From assembly GCF_016902445.1 (NCBI RefSeq), contig NZ_JACSNX010000024.1, positions 1 to 34,991 on the forward strand: 34,991 nt of DNA, in the 5' to 3' direction. The notes under the pieces were generated by a model. The model was not told the DNA's origin. It saw only the letters and a list, made by a program, of their open reading frames with translations, and did not search any database. This document shows positions 25,512-34,221 of the stretch, in pieces. Made by a program: the position numbers and the translations under genes. The stretch comes from Oscillibacter valericigenes (GTDB lineage: Bacteria; Bacillota; Clostridia; Oscillospirales; Oscillospiraceae). Positions within the stretch are counted from its first letter, which is position 1; each line of letters begins with the position of its first letter.

Positions 25512-26102
25512 ATGCAGGAACTGACAAAGATGCAGCAGAAGATCTACGAATACATTGCCGCCTGTATCCGGGAGCAGGGCTATCCCCCCTCTGTGCGGGA
25601 GATCGGAGAGGCCGTCGGGCTGAGGTCGCCCTCTACCGTCCACTTTCATCTCAAGCAGCTGGAGGAGGCCGGCGTGATCGAAAAGGGGGCCGGCAAGGGC
25701 CGGGCCATCACGCTGCGGACGGCCCCCAGGCAGGAAAACCAGGTGCCGGTGGTGGGCAACGTGGCGGCCGGCAGCCCGATCCTGGCAGAGGAGTGCATCG
25801 AGGACTATCTGACCTTTGACACCGGCGGCCGGACCGGGGAGTATTTTGCCCTGCGGGTCCGGGGAGAGTCCATGCTGAACGCAGGCATCCTGCCGGGCGA
25901 CCTGGTGGTGGTCCACCGGCAGCCCTCCGCCAATCACGGGGAGATCGTGGTGGCCATGATCGACGACGAGGCCACGGTAAAGCGCCTGGCCCTGAAGGGC
26001 GGGCAGGTCTGGCTGATGCCGGAGAACGAGAATTACGCGCCGATCGACGGCACCTATGCCCAGATCCTGGGGAAAGTGGCGGCTGTGGTGCGGCGGTACT
26101 GA
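25512..26102 (+). CDS. lexA: SOS-response repressor LexA
   Basis: 196 residues. Residues 1-65 are a winged helix-turn-helix (PPSVREIGEAVGLRSPSTVHFHLKQLEEAG). The rest is a self-cleaving peptidase domain with the Ala86-Gly87 cleavage bond (NVAAGSP), nucleophile Ser120 (RGESML) and Lys157 (ATVKRL). Activated RecA stimulates cleavage after DNA damage. The start at 25512 has AAAGGTGGGG upstream and follows an SOS-box promoter. A second SOS box precedes the recA operon about 5 kb downstream. Confidence 0.97.
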   Translation: MQELTKMQQKIYEYIAACIREQGYPPSVREIGEAVGLRSPSTVHFHLKQLEEAGVIEKGAGKGRAITLRTAPRQENQVPVVGNVAAGSPILAEECIEDYLTFDTGGRTGEYFALRVRGESMLNAGILPGDLVVVHRQPSANHGEIVVAMIDDEATVKRLALKGGQVWLMPENENYAPIDGTYAQILGKVAAVVRRY

Positions 26103-26116
26103 GCGTCAGGACCGGG

Positions 26117-26146
26117 GCGGAGGGGCTGCGTGCCCCTCCGCTTTTT
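26117..26146 (+). terminator. Terminator of lexA
   Basis: A perfect 10-bp stem (26117-26126 with 26132-26141) followed by TTTTT. Its T run touches the end of the convergent sigK gene. Confidence 0.9.
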
Positions 26147-26861
26147 ATCTGCGGTCCCCGCGGCCTGCGGCCGGCGGCGGGCCCTGCAGGCCCTGCCGCA
26201 GCTTTTCCAGCGCCCGCTTTTCGATGCGGGATACATAGGACCGGGAGATGCCGAAGGATGCGGCGATCTCCCGCTGGGTCAGGGGGATGGTGCCGCCCAG
26301 CCCGTACCGCAGGCGGATGATCTCCGCCTCACGGGTGGTCAGCTGGTCCCGCACCAGCTGGTGCAGCCGCAGGGCGCTGTCCCGGTCGTGGATGTCGTCC
26401 AGCATGGTGTCGTCCACGCCCACCACGTCCATCAGCTGGAGGGCGTTGCCCTCCTTGTCCGTCTCGATGGAGTCGGACAGGGACACCTCGCCCTGGAGCT
26501 TCTTCTGGCTGCGGAAGTACATCAGCACCTCATTTTCGATGCAGCGGGCGGCGTAGGTGGCCAGCCGGGCGCCCTTGCCGGGGTCGAAGCTGGTGATGCC
26601 CTTGATGAGGCCGATGGTGCCGATGGAGATCAGATCCTCCTGGTCTCCGCTCTGGGTGTAATACTTCTTGATGATATGGGCCACCAGGCGCAGGTTGCGC
26701 TCGATGAGGACGTCCCGGGCCTCCTGGTCCCCCTGGGCGTAGCGGCGGAGATATTCCCGCTCCTCTGCGGCGGACAGGGGCTTGGGAAACGAGCCCCCGC
26801 CGGACAGGCGGAGAGAGAACAGCAATGTATTGGCGAACAGCAGCAGCGCGGCAGACAACAT
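26145..26861 (-). CDS. sigK: Sporulation sigma factor SigK (pro-sigma-K-like)
   Basis: 238 residues. Sigma-70 region 2 (LIERNLRLVAHIIKKYY, DLISIGTIGLIKGI, ATYAARCIENEVLMYFR) and region 4 (LTQREIAASFGISRSYVSRIEKRAL) are complete. The gene is intact, unlike the skin-interrupted copy of Bacillus subtilis. The N-terminus (MLSAALLLFANTLLFSLRLS) is hydrophobic, like the membrane-anchoring pro-sequence cleaved from pro-sigma-K. Sigma-K drives late mother-cell gene expression in sporulation. The start at 26861 is chosen for its GGGAGGG site; a start 48 bases upstream would precede the pro-sequence with a Gly-rich leader. Confidence 0.9.
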   Translation of the reverse strand: MLSAALLLFANTLLFSLRLSGGGSFPKPLSAAEEREYLRRYAQGDQEARDVLIERNLRLVAHIIKKYYTQSGDQEDLISIGTIGLIKGITSFDPGKGARLATYAARCIENEVLMYFRSQKKLQGEVSLSDSIETDKEGNALQLMDVVGVDDTMLDDIHDRDSALRLHQLVRDQLTTREAEIIRLRYGLGGTIPLTQREIAASFGISRSYVSRIEKRALEKLRQGLQGPPPAAGRGDRR

Positions 26862-26953
26862 AAGATCCCTCCCTGCCCCCATTCCTATGCCGCGGGGGGA
26901 AGTCCCCATGCCGGGAAAGAGGAGGGACGATCCGAAGGGGAGAGGAGCGTGCC

Positions 26954-27238
26954 ATGGAATATCTGGTCTATATCCTGCGGTGCGGGGACGGATCCCTCTA
27001 CACCGGGTGCACCAATGACCTGCCCCGCCGCCTGCGGGCCCACCAGAGCGGGCGGGGCGCCAAATACACCCGCAGCCGCCTGCCGGTGGAGCTGATCTAC
27101 CAGGAGCCGGCGGCAGACCGCTCCGCGGCCCTGCGGCGGGAGGCGGCCATCAAGCGGATGACCCACCGGCAGAAATGGGCGCTGGCGGAGACGTACCGGC
27201 GCGCCGCAGCCGCCGGAGGGGAAGAGACGGAGGGATGA
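26954..27238 (+). CDS. GIY-YIG domain protein (UPF0213/YhbQ family)
   Basis: 94 residues, essentially one GIY-YIG nuclease domain. The two strands read VYIL (5-8) and LYTG (15-18), with the usual Arg helix (LPRRLRAHQSGRGAKYT) and the Glu-bearing helix (LRREAAIKRM, E63). Small members of this family have weak or uncertain DNA nuclease roles. It is a single-gene unit, with GGAGAGGAG upstream and a strong terminator after. Confidence 0.92.
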   Translation: MEYLVYILRCGDGSLYTGCTNDLPRRLRAHQSGRGAKYTRSRLPVELIYQEPAADRSAALRREAAIKRMTHRQKWALAETYRRAAAAGGEETEG

Positions 27239-27239
27239 G

Positions 27240-27268
27240 ACCGGCATGGCGCTGCCATGCCGGTTTTT
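27240..27268 (+). terminator. Terminator of the GIY-YIG gene
   Basis: A perfect 10-bp stem (27241-27250 with 27254-27263), GCT loop, then TTTTT. Confidence 0.9.
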
Positions 27269-27341
27269 CCGGCGAAGGCCCCGCCCGGGAGAAAATGAAC
27301 AGAACGTAAAAAGCGGGAAAAATGCAAAGAACCCCTACCCA

Positions 27342-27369
27342 TTGCAGAGAAAACGTGCTATCATATACA
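27342..27369 (+). promoter_or_regulatory. Probable promoter of the lipoprotein/two-component operon
   Basis: TTGCAG (27342-27347) and TATACA (27364-27369) with a 16-bp spacer in a locally A/T-richer stretch, about 50 bases before the GTG start. Confidence 0.5.
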
Positions 27370-27420
27370 AGTTGGAGTATGCAATCGGACAGGCGCCTCT
27401 GGCGCGGAAGGGAGGAGACT

Positions 27421-28773
27421 GTGAAGCGGCGGATCTACCGGGGACTGCTGTCCCTGATCGGGCTGTGCCTGCTGCTGGCTGTCAGCGGCTGCGGCTTTTC
27501 CTTCTCTCCGGAGGAGCTGTACAGCCTGCCGCAGCTGCCGGCGGAATATACGGAGCTGAACAACTGCATCAATCAGGTGATCGAAAGCGGCGCGGAGTAT
27601 GCGGCGCCGGTCTCCGGCAGCAACATCCAGTCCGTCCAGCTGGAGGATCTGAACGGAGACGGCGAGGAGGAGGCCGTGGCCTTTTTCCGCAACACCGCAG
27701 ACGAAAAGCCGCTGAAGATCTATATCTTCACGGCTGAGGAGGAGACGTACCGGCAGACGGCGGTCATCGAGGGGACCGGCACCAGCATCTACAGCATCGC
27801 CTATGAGGACCTGGATCAGGACGGATGGAAGGAGCTGCTGGTGGGCTGGCGCGTCAACACAGACCTGCAGGCGCTGTCTGTCTACACCCTGCGGTCCGGG
27901 GTGCCGGAGGAGCTGATCCGGGGCACCAATTACGTGCGGTACGCCGTCAACGATCTGAATCAGGACGATCTGTGGGAGCTGGTGGTCTTCCGGGCGGATG
28001 CGGAGGGCAACGGCATGGCGGATTACTACTGCTGGGAGGACGGCGCCCTGCAGCTGCGCACCTCGGCCCGCATCACCAGCACCATGGCGGAGCTGAGCCA
28101 GCAGGGCCGGGTGAAGAGCGGCACACTGGCGGACAGCAGCCCGGCCCTGTTCGTCACCGGGGTGGAGGAGTCCGCCTGGATGGCCACAGACATCCTGACG
28201 GTGAAGAACGGAGAGCTGGTGAACATCCTGCTGTCGGATGTGACCGGCGTGTCCTCGGAGGTGGCGCCCTTCTGCTCCCTGTATCCGGAGGACATCAACG
28301 GGGACAACATCACCGAGGTGCCCCGCCCGGTGACGGAACACGGCCGGAACGGCGAAGAGGATGACGGCGCCTGGCGGATCGACTGGTACGCGTTTGCCGG
28401 CGACGGAACGGGGACACTGGTGCTGCACACCTATCACAATGTGGAGGACGGATGGTACCTGCGCCTGCAGGAGACCTGGGACGGCCAGGTGGCCGCCGTG
28501 CGGTCCACCGGAACGGACGAGAGCGCGGTGACCTTTTCCTACCGGGAAAATGAGGCCGACATCCCGTTCCTGCGGATCACCAAGCTCACGGGACCCAGCC
28601 GGGAGATCCGGGCCACCCGGGGCGGACGGATCATCCTCCGCCGCCAGATGGAGACCATCTACACGGCGGAGCTTTTGGAAGCGAATGAGACATGGCGCCA
28701 CGGCCTGTCGGAGGACGAGCTGCTGGAGGCCTTCAATCTGATCACACAGGAATGGACCACCAGCGACAGCTGA
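27421..28773 (+). CDS. Lipoprotein with FG-GAP/VCBS-like calcium-binding repeats
   Basis: 450 residues. The signal peptide (KRRIYRGLLSLIGLCLLLA) ends in lipobox VSGC, so it is lipid-anchored outside the cell. At least four Asp-rich loops of the D-x-N-x-D type occur in beta-rich surroundings: LEDLNGDGEEEAV, YEDLDQDGWKELL, VNDLNQDDLWELV and EDINGDNITEV. These resemble FG-GAP/VCBS propeller repeats that bind calcium. The start is GTG at 27421 with GGGAGGAG upstream. It is followed 23 bp later by a two-component system with no terminator, suggesting an accessory sensor or target role (inference). No exact family recognised. Confidence 0.75.
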   Translation: MKRRIYRGLLSLIGLCLLLAVSGCGFSFSPEELYSLPQLPAEYTELNNCINQVIESGAEYAAPVSGSNIQSVQLEDLNGDGEEEAVAFFRNTADEKPLKIYIFTAEEETYRQTAVIEGTGTSIYSIAYEDLDQDGWKELLVGWRVNTDLQALSVYTLRSGVPEELIRGTNYVRYAVNDLNQDDLWELVVFRADAEGNGMADYYCWEDGALQLRTSARITSTMAELSQQGRVKSGTLADSSPALFVTGVEESAWMATDILTVKNGELVNILLSDVTGVSSEVAPFCSLYPEDINGDNITEVPRPVTEHGRNGEEDDGAWRIDWYAFAGDGTGTLVLHTYHNVEDGWYLRLQETWDGQVAAVRSTGTDESAVTFSYRENEADIPFLRITKLTGPSREIRATRGGRIILRRQMETIYTAELLEANETWRHGLSEDELLEAFNLITQEWTTSDS

Positions 28774-28796
28774 GCATGGAAAGGACGGACATCCAG

Positions 28797-29483
28797 ATGA
28801 AAAAAGTATTGGTGCTGGAGGACGAGTCCAGCATCCGCAGCTTTATCGTGATCAACCTGCGCCGGGCGGGATACGACGTCATTGAGGCCGAGACCGGCGA
28901 AGAGGCGCTGGAGAAGCTGAAGGAGAATCCCGACACCAAGGTGGCGCTGCTGGACATCATGCTGCCGGGGATCGACGGGTTCGAGGTCTGCCGGCGGATC
29001 CGGGCCACCAACTCCAAGATCGGCATCATCATGCTCACCGCCCGCTCCCAGGAGATGGACAAGGTGACGGGGCTGATGACCGGCGCCGACGACTATGTGA
29101 CGAAGCCCTTCTCCCCGGCGGAGCTCACCGCCCGGGTGGACGCCCTGTTCCGCCGGGCCGGCGGGGAGGAGGTCCCCCAGACCGGGGAGATCCGGCAGGA
29201 CCCCTTCCTGCTGAACACCCGCAACCGCACCCTGGAGAAGAACGGCCAGCGGATCAAGCTGACCCAGGTGGAGTACTCCATCATGAAGGTGTTCATGGAG
29301 AACCCCGGCAAGGCCCTGTCCCGGGAGGAGATCCTGGACATGGTCTGGGGCCGGGACTACTTCGGCGAGCTGAAGATCGTGGATGTGAACATCCGCCGCC
29401 TGCGGCTGAAGATCGAGGACAATGTACAAAATCCCACCTACATCACCACGGTGTGGGGCTACGGGTACAAGTGGGGATTCTGA
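28797..29483 (+). CDS. OmpR/PhoB-family response regulator
   Basis: 228 residues. Receiver domain with the acidic pair E8/D9, phospho-acceptor D53 (LLDIMLPG), T81 and K103 (VTKPFSP). A C-terminal winged helix from about 130 ends in TTVWGYGYKWGF. The ATG at 28797 has AAGGACGGA upstream and gives the usual N-terminus. It pairs with the histidine kinase encoded 67 bp downstream. Target genes are not evident. Confidence 0.95.
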   Translation: MKKVLVLEDESSIRSFIVINLRRAGYDVIEAETGEEALEKLKENPDTKVALLDIMLPGIDGFEVCRRIRATNSKIGIIMLTARSQEMDKVTGLMTGADDYVTKPFSPAELTARVDALFRRAGGEEVPQTGEIRQDPFLLNTRNRTLEKNGQRIKLTQVEYSIMKVFMENPGKALSREEILDMVWGRDYFGELKIVDVNIRRLRLKIEDNVQNPTYITTVWGYGYKWGF

Positions 29484-29550
29484 AGACCTGAAGGATGCGC
29501 CGGTTCCGGGGAGCCGCGCAGAAAGACCAAGCAGAAGGAGGTGCGGCCCC

Positions 29551-30993
29551 ATGGCGGAGGAAGAACGGGATCGAAAGTGGACGGCCCTGCGCCTGCGGGG
29601 CCTGCGGAAGCGGTGGATCGTCAATACCATCCTGCCGGTGCTGGTGCTGCTGGTGCTGCTGGTGACGCTGGTGTCCGCCGGCGTGTCCACCTACTACTAC
29701 AGCAGCATGGAAAACGGCCTGGTGAAGCAGGTGGAGGCCATGTCCAACGCCTTCAACGACTACTTCATGAACAGCTACGCCGAGTACAACCAGATGGCCA
29801 CCCAGGCGGTGGACACCTATGAGGACAAAAACCAGATCGAGCTGCAGTTCATCGGCAGCACCGGCCGCATCCAGATGTCCACCTCCGGCCTGACGGCGGG
29901 CAGCTCGCCGGGCACCAGCGACATCACCAACGCCATCGCCAATCAGAAGATCGAGCCCTTCCAGGGCCGGGACCCGGAGACGGGGGAGAAGATCCTGGCG
30001 GTGTCCGCACCGCTGCTGTTCAACGGCCGGGTGGCCGGCGTCATGCGGCTGGTGACCTCGCTGAAGCTGGTGGACCGGCAGATCGTGCTGGTGGTGTTCA
30101 TCATCCTGGCGGTGGGCGTCATCTGCATGGCCCTGGTGCTGATCTCCAGCCTGCTGTTCATCAACAACGTGGTGGAGCCGGTGGCGGTGGTGACCGAGGC
30201 GGCCAAGCGGATCTCGGCGGGCAGCTACGGCTTCCAGATCGAGAACAAGTACACCGACGAGCTGGGGGAGCTGGTGGACAACATCAACGACATGTCCCTG
30301 AAGATCGGCCAGAACGAGAAGATGAAGTCCGAGTTCATCTCCTCCGTGTCCCACGAGCTGCGGACGCCCCTCACCGCCATCAACGGCTGGGGCGAGACCA
30401 TCCTGGAGGACACCACCGACGACCCCGCCCAGATGCGCCGGGGCATCCGCATCATCCTCAACGAGGCCCGGCGCCTCTCCACCATGGTGGAGGAGCTGCT
30501 GGAGTTCTCCAAGATGGAGGACGGCCGCTTCACCCTCCACATGGAGCAGGTGGACCTGCAGGCGGAGTTTGAGGACGCCATCTTCACCTACCGGGAGCTG
30601 TTCCGGCAGGAGGGGATCGAGCTGACCTATGAGAGCGGGGACGAGGACCTGCCCCCCATCCCCGGCGACTCCGAGCGGCTGAAGCAGGTGTTCTGCAACG
30701 TGCTGGACAACGCCGCCAAGCACGGCGGCGCCGGCAAGCGGATCGACGCCTCCATCAGCCGGGAGGGGGAGTTCGAGGTGGTCCGGGTCCGGGACTACGG
30801 CCCCGGCATCCCGGAGGCGGAGCTGCCCTTCATCAAGCAGAAATTCTACAAGGGCTCCTCCAAGGCCCGGGGCAGCGGCATCGGCCTGGCGGTGTGCGAC
30901 GAGATCGTCGGCCTCCACAACGGCATCTTTACCATCGGCAATGCCGATGGCGGCGGCGCGGTGGTCACCATCTGCCTGCCGGTGAAAGAATGA
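29551..30993 (+). CDS. Membrane sensor histidine kinase
   Basis: 480 residues. Two membrane helices (about 23-46 and 178-205) flank an extracytoplasmic sensing domain of about 130 residues. HAMP at 206-255, phospho-acceptor H268 (SVSHELRTPL), N box N386 (NVLDNAAKHGG), G1 DYGPGIP (415-421) and G2 GSGIGLA (441-447). The layout resembles the PhoR/VicK group. The start at 29551 follows AAGGAGGTG; an in-frame start inside the regulator gene lacks one. The signal is unknown. Confidence 0.95.
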   Translation: MAEEERDRKWTALRLRGLRKRWIVNTILPVLVLLVLLVTLVSAGVSTYYYSSMENGLVKQVEAMSNAFNDYFMNSYAEYNQMATQAVDTYEDKNQIELQFIGSTGRIQMSTSGLTAGSSPGTSDITNAIANQKIEPFQGRDPETGEKILAVSAPLLFNGRVAGVMRLVTSLKLVDRQIVLVVFIILAVGVICMALVLISSLLFINNVVEPVAVVTEAAKRISAGSYGFQIENKYTDELGELVDNINDMSLKIGQNEKMKSEFISSVSHELRTPLTAINGWGETILEDTTDDPAQMRRGIRIILNEARRLSTMVEELLEFSKMEDGRFTLHMEQVDLQAEFEDAIFTYRELFRQEGIELTYESGDEDLPPIPGDSERLKQVFCNVLDNAAKHGGAGKRIDASISREGEFEVVRVRDYGPGIPEAELPFIKQKFYKGSSKARGSGIGLAVCDEIVGLHNGIFTIGNADGGGAVVTICLPVKE

Positions 30994-31005
30994 CCCCGCG
31001 GAAAT

Positions 31006-31019
31006 CGAACAAATGTTTG
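31006..31019. promoter_or_regulatory. LexA operator (SOS box) of the DUF1385-prmC-recA-recX operon
   Basis: CGAACAAATGTTTG; its 13-base core GAACAAATGTTTG is identical to that at lexA and it overlaps the -35 element in the same way. Confidence 0.85.
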
Positions 31020-31045
31020 ATTTTTGCCGCGGAGCATGATATAAT
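31017..31045 (+). promoter_or_regulatory. Promoter of the DUF1385-prmC-recA-recX operon
   Basis: TTGATT (31017-31022) and a perfect TATAAT (31040-31045) with a 17-bp spacer. The predicted start is about 31052, 26 nt before the first gene. Confidence 0.85.
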
Positions 31046-31077
31046 CAGCTTGCTGAGCACATTAGAAAGGAATTCCC

Positions 31078-32052
31078 ATGGCAGACGCAAACAAGTCCTG
31101 CGCCTTCCGCACCAGCATCGGCGGACAGGCGCTCATTGAAGGTATCCTGATGCGGGGGCCGGAGAAGCAGGCCATCGTGGTCCGGGACCAGAACGGCGAA
31201 CTGGTGGAAAAGGTGGAGGAGCTGCGGCTCATCAAGGACCGCCATCCCATCCTGGGCTGGCCGTTGATCCGGGGCACCGTCAACTTCCTGTCCTCCATGG
31301 TCAACGGCGTGAAGGCCCTGATGTACTCCGCCGACTTCTATCCGGAGGAAGAGGTCTCGGAGCCCTCCAAATTCGAACAGTGGCTGGACCGGACGTTCTC
31401 CAACAAAAAGCTGGAGGGGCTGATCGTGGGCTTCTCCGTGCTGCTGGGCATCGGCCTGTCCGTCTTCCTGTTTCTGGTGCTGCCCACCTTCCTCACCGGC
31501 GGGCTGCTGCACTTCTTCCCGGATTTCCCCATGTGGGGCCGGAACCTGATCGAGGGCATCCTGAAGGTGGCCATCTTTCTGCTGTATCTGATCTTCTGCT
31601 CCAGGCAGAAGGACATCTACCGGGTGTTTCAGTACCACGGTGCGGAGCACAAGACCATCTTCTGCTACGAGGCGGGGCTGCCTCTGACGGTGGAGAACGT
31701 GCGCATCCAGCCCCGGCACCATCCCCGGTGCGGCACCAGCTTTCTGTTCGTGGTGATCTTCGTGTCCATTCTGGTGTCCAGCGTGGTGTTCGGCATCTGG
31801 CCCATCACCAGCGTCTGGCTGCGGACCCTGGCACACCTGATCCTGCTGCCCCTGGTGGTGGGCATCACCTATGAGTTCAACCGCTGGGTGGGCCGCCACG
31901 TGCAGGACAGCCGCCTGGCCAAGATCCTGACGGCCCCGGGCATGTGGATGCAGAACTTCACCACCAACGAGCCGGACGACTCCATGATCGAGTGCGCCAT
32001 CCGGTCCCTGGAGCTGGTACTGCCCAGCGAAAAAGGGAAAGACGAGTGGTAA
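31078..32052 (+). CDS. DUF1385 membrane protein
   Basis: 324 residues. The family signatures are present: GGQALIEGILMRGP (15-28), YHGAEHKTIFCYE and HPRCGTSF, the latter two with conserved His and Cys that could bind a metal. Two to four hydrophobic segments lie in the middle (around 112-140, 155-175) and in the C-terminal half. Function is unknown, although it often neighbours prmC in Clostridia. Here it heads an SOS-boxed operon with prmC, recA and recX. AAAGGAA is the ribosome-binding site. Confidence 0.9.
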   Translation: MADANKSCAFRTSIGGQALIEGILMRGPEKQAIVVRDQNGELVEKVEELRLIKDRHPILGWPLIRGTVNFLSSMVNGVKALMYSADFYPEEEVSEPSKFEQWLDRTFSNKKLEGLIVGFSVLLGIGLSVFLFLVLPTFLTGGLLHFFPDFPMWGRNLIEGILKVAIFLLYLIFCSRQKDIYRVFQYHGAEHKTIFCYEAGLPLTVENVRIQPRHHPRCGTSFLFVVIFVSILVSSVVFGIWPITSVWLRTLAHLILLPLVVGITYEFNRWVGRHVQDSRLAKILTAPGMWMQNFTTNEPDDSMIECAIRSLELVLPSEKGKDEW

Positions 32053-32172
32053 ATTAGGAATTAGGAATGAGGAATTAGGAATTGATGTGTTCCGCCGCAG
32101 GCGGAACGATTTGAATCGGTCCGGCTTTGCCGGACACCACAATTCCTAACTCCTAATTCCTAACTCCTAACT
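32053..32172. mobile_element. MITE-like palindromic element with inverted TTAGGAA-type heptads
   Basis: About 120 bp beginning directly after the DUF1385 stop codon. The left end has four heptads of the form ATTAGGA plus ATTG (32053-32084). The right end carries, in reverse complement, four heptads (GTTAGGA, GTTAGGA, ATTAGGA, GTTAGGA) plus ATTG, giving imperfect terminal inverted repeats of about 32 bp. Between them are two compact hairpins, GTTCCGCC/GGCGGAAC near 32089-32106 and GTCCGGC/GCCGGAC near 32119-32134. It has no coding capacity. Some form of non-autonomous repeat is likely. Confidence 0.75.
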
Positions 32173-32208
32173 GGGTTTCCCGCCAGAGAAACGATAGCGA
32201 GGCGTATT

Positions 32209-33075
32209 ATGGCGACGACATACAACAATTTGTATTTGGATATCCGCCAGCAGCTGCGGAAGGCCGGCATTGAAGAGGCCACGCTGGAGGCCCGGGAGCT
32301 GGTGTGCTTCGGCACCAACAAGAGCCGGGAGGATCTGGCCCGGGACGGGGGGCTGTACGCCTCCCCGGAGCTGGAGCGCCGGGTCCGGGACCTGGTGGAG
32401 CGGCACCTGGCCGGGGAGCCGGTGGCCTACCTCATCGGCGAGTGGGAGTTCTACGGCCTGCCCCTGGACATCTCCCGGGACGTGCTGATCCCCCGGCCGG
32501 ACACGGAGGTGCTGGCGGAGCAGGCCATCGGCTACATCAAGACCCTGGGGGAATGCCGGGTGCTGGACCTGTGCGCCGGCAGCGGCTGCGTCGGCCTGGC
32601 GGTGGCCGCCCAGGCGCCCCAGGCCCGGGTGGTGCTGGGGGAGTGGTCCGACGGCGCGCTGAAGATCTGCCGCCAGAACATCCGCCGCAACAGCCTGACG
32701 GCCCGGGTGGTGCCCATCCAGGCGGACGCCCGGGAAAAGCCGGAGAAGTCCCTGGGGGAGTTCCAGTGCATCGTCTCCAACCCGCCCTACATCCCCCGGG
32801 CGGACATCGCGACGCTGGACACCTCCGTCCGAGACTACGAGCCCCATCTGGCCCTGGACGGCGGCGAGGACGGCCTGGACTTTTACCGGAGCATCTCCGA
32901 GAAGTGGAAGGCGGCCCTGGCCCCCGGCGGCCGGCTGTACTTCGAGGTGGGCATCGGCCAGGCGGACGCGGTGCTGCGGATCATGCGGGCCCAGGGCTTC
33001 GGGGACATCCAGGTGGTGAAGGACCACCACGACATCCCCCGGGTGGTGTTCGGCACGCTGTGTACGGAGATCTGA
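32209..33075 (+). CDS. prmC: Release factor glutamine methyltransferase PrmC
   Basis: 288 residues. It methylates the Gln of the GGQ motif of peptide release factors. An N-terminal helical domain (about 1-85) precedes the SAM-binding domain with motif I DLCAGSGCVG (120-129) and the catalytic NPPY (191-194). GEWEFYGLPLDISRDVLIPRPDTE is typical. The ribosome-binding site (GAGGCG) is weaker than its neighbours', perhaps because the inserted repeat lies just upstream. prfA is not beside it here; recA follows 39 bp later. Confidence 0.96.
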   Translation: MATTYNNLYLDIRQQLRKAGIEEATLEARELVCFGTNKSREDLARDGGLYASPELERRVRDLVERHLAGEPVAYLIGEWEFYGLPLDISRDVLIPRPDTEVLAEQAIGYIKTLGECRVLDLCAGSGCVGLAVAAQAPQARVVLGEWSDGALKICRQNIRRNSLTARVVPIQADAREKPEKSLGEFQCIVSNPPYIPRADIATLDTSVRDYEPHLALDGGEDGLDFYRSISEKWKAALAPGGRLYFEVGIGQADAVLRIMRAQGFGDIQVVKDHHDIPRVVFGTLCTEI

Positions 33076-33114
33076 CAATGTTTTTGAGAAATGTGATAGC
33101 AGGAGGAGAACACA

Positions 33115-34221
33115 ATGGCGAGAGAGAAAGCGCCGCTGCCCAACGCGGGGCCGGCGGACGATAAGAAGCGGGCCATCGACACGGCCATGGCCCAGATCGA
33201 GCGGATGTACGGCAAGGGCTCCATCATGCGCTTCGGCGACAAGGCGGAGCTGAATGTGGACTACATCCCCACGGGCTCCCTGTCCCTGGACGTGGCCCTG
33301 GGCATCGGCGGCCTGCCCAAGGGGCGGATCGTGGAGATCTACGGGCCGGAGTCCTCCGGTAAGACCACTCTGGCCCTCCATGTCATCGCCGAGGCCCAGA
33401 AGCGGGGCGGCGAGGTGGCTTTCGTGGACGCGGAGCACGCCCTGGATCCCACCTACGCCCGGGCCCTGGGCGTGAAGGTGGAGGATATGCTGATCGCCCA
33501 GCCGGACACCGGCGAGCAGGCCCTGGAGATCACCGAGGCCCTGGTCCGCTCCGGCGCCATCGACGTGGTGGTGGTGGACTCCGTGGCGGCCCTGGTGCCC
33601 CGGGCGGAGATCGAGGGCGAGATGGGCGACAGCTACGTGGGCCTCCAGGCCCGGCTGATGAGCCAGGCCCTGCGGAAGCTCACCGGCGCCATCGGCAAGA
33701 CCAACTGCATCGTCATCTTCATCAACCAGCTGCGGGAAAAGGTGGGCATCATGTACGGCAACCCCGAGGTGACCACCGGCGGCCGGGCGCTGAAGTTCTA
33801 CGCCTCCGTCCGCATCGACGTGCGCCGGATCGAGGCGCTGAAGAACGGCTCCGAGATCGTGGGCAACCGGACCCGGGCCAAGGTGGTGAAGAACAAGGTG
33901 GCGCCCCCCTTCCGGGAGGCGGAGTTCGACATCATGTACGGCGAGGGCATCTCCCACTTCGGCGAGCTCATCGACCTGGGCGTGAAGCTGGAGCTGGTGC
34001 AGAAGTCCGGCTCCTGGTTCTCCATCGGGGAGACCCGCATCGGCCAGGGCCGGGACGCCGCCAAGCGGTACCTCCAGGAGAACCCGGAGGTGGCGGACAA
34101 GCTGGAGGCGGACATCCGCAAGAACTTCGACAAGCTGATGAGCAACCAGGCCCGCATCGCCGCCAAGGCGGCCGGCCGGGCGGTGGACGTGAGCGCCGAC
34201 GACTTCGACGATGCGGATTGA
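33115..34221 (+). CDS. recA: Recombinase RecA
   Basis: 368 residues. Promotes strand exchange and LexA cleavage. Walker A GPESSGKT (77-84), the [10 protein letters not shown] segment, [13 protein letters not shown] (Walker B), [16 protein letters not shown] (loop 2 region) and a short acidic C-terminus (DDFDDAD). AGGAGGAG upstream. The 39-bp gap after prmC has no promoter or SOS box, so recA should be read from the promoter at 31017. Its stop lies within the recX start region (11-bp overlap). Confidence 0.98.
   Translation: MAREKAPLPNAGPADDKKRAIDTAMAQIERMYGKGSIMRFGDKAELNVDYIPTGSLSLDVALGIGGLPKGRIVEIYGPESSGKTTLALHVIAEAQKRGGEVAFVDAEHALDPTYARALGVKVEDMLIAQPDTGEQALEITEALVRSGAIDVVVVDSVAALVPRAEIEGEMGDSYVGLQARLMSQALRKLTGAIGKTNCIVIFINQLREKVGIMYGNPEVTTGGRALKFYASVRIDVRRIEALKNGSEIVGNRTRAKVVKNKVAPPFREAEFDIMYGEGISHFGELIDLGVKLELVQKSGSWFSIGETRIGQGRDAAKRYLQENPEVADKLEADIRKNFDKLMSNQARIAAKAAGRAVDVSADDFDDAD

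Noticed and set aside
32053..32172. CRISPR array from the repeated TTAGGAA heptads
   Set aside because: Units are seven bases without spacers and are arranged as inverted ends of a palindrome.
33076..33114. Independent recA promoter with an SOS box
   Set aside because: No box-like or -35/-10-like sequence is present in the 39-bp gap.
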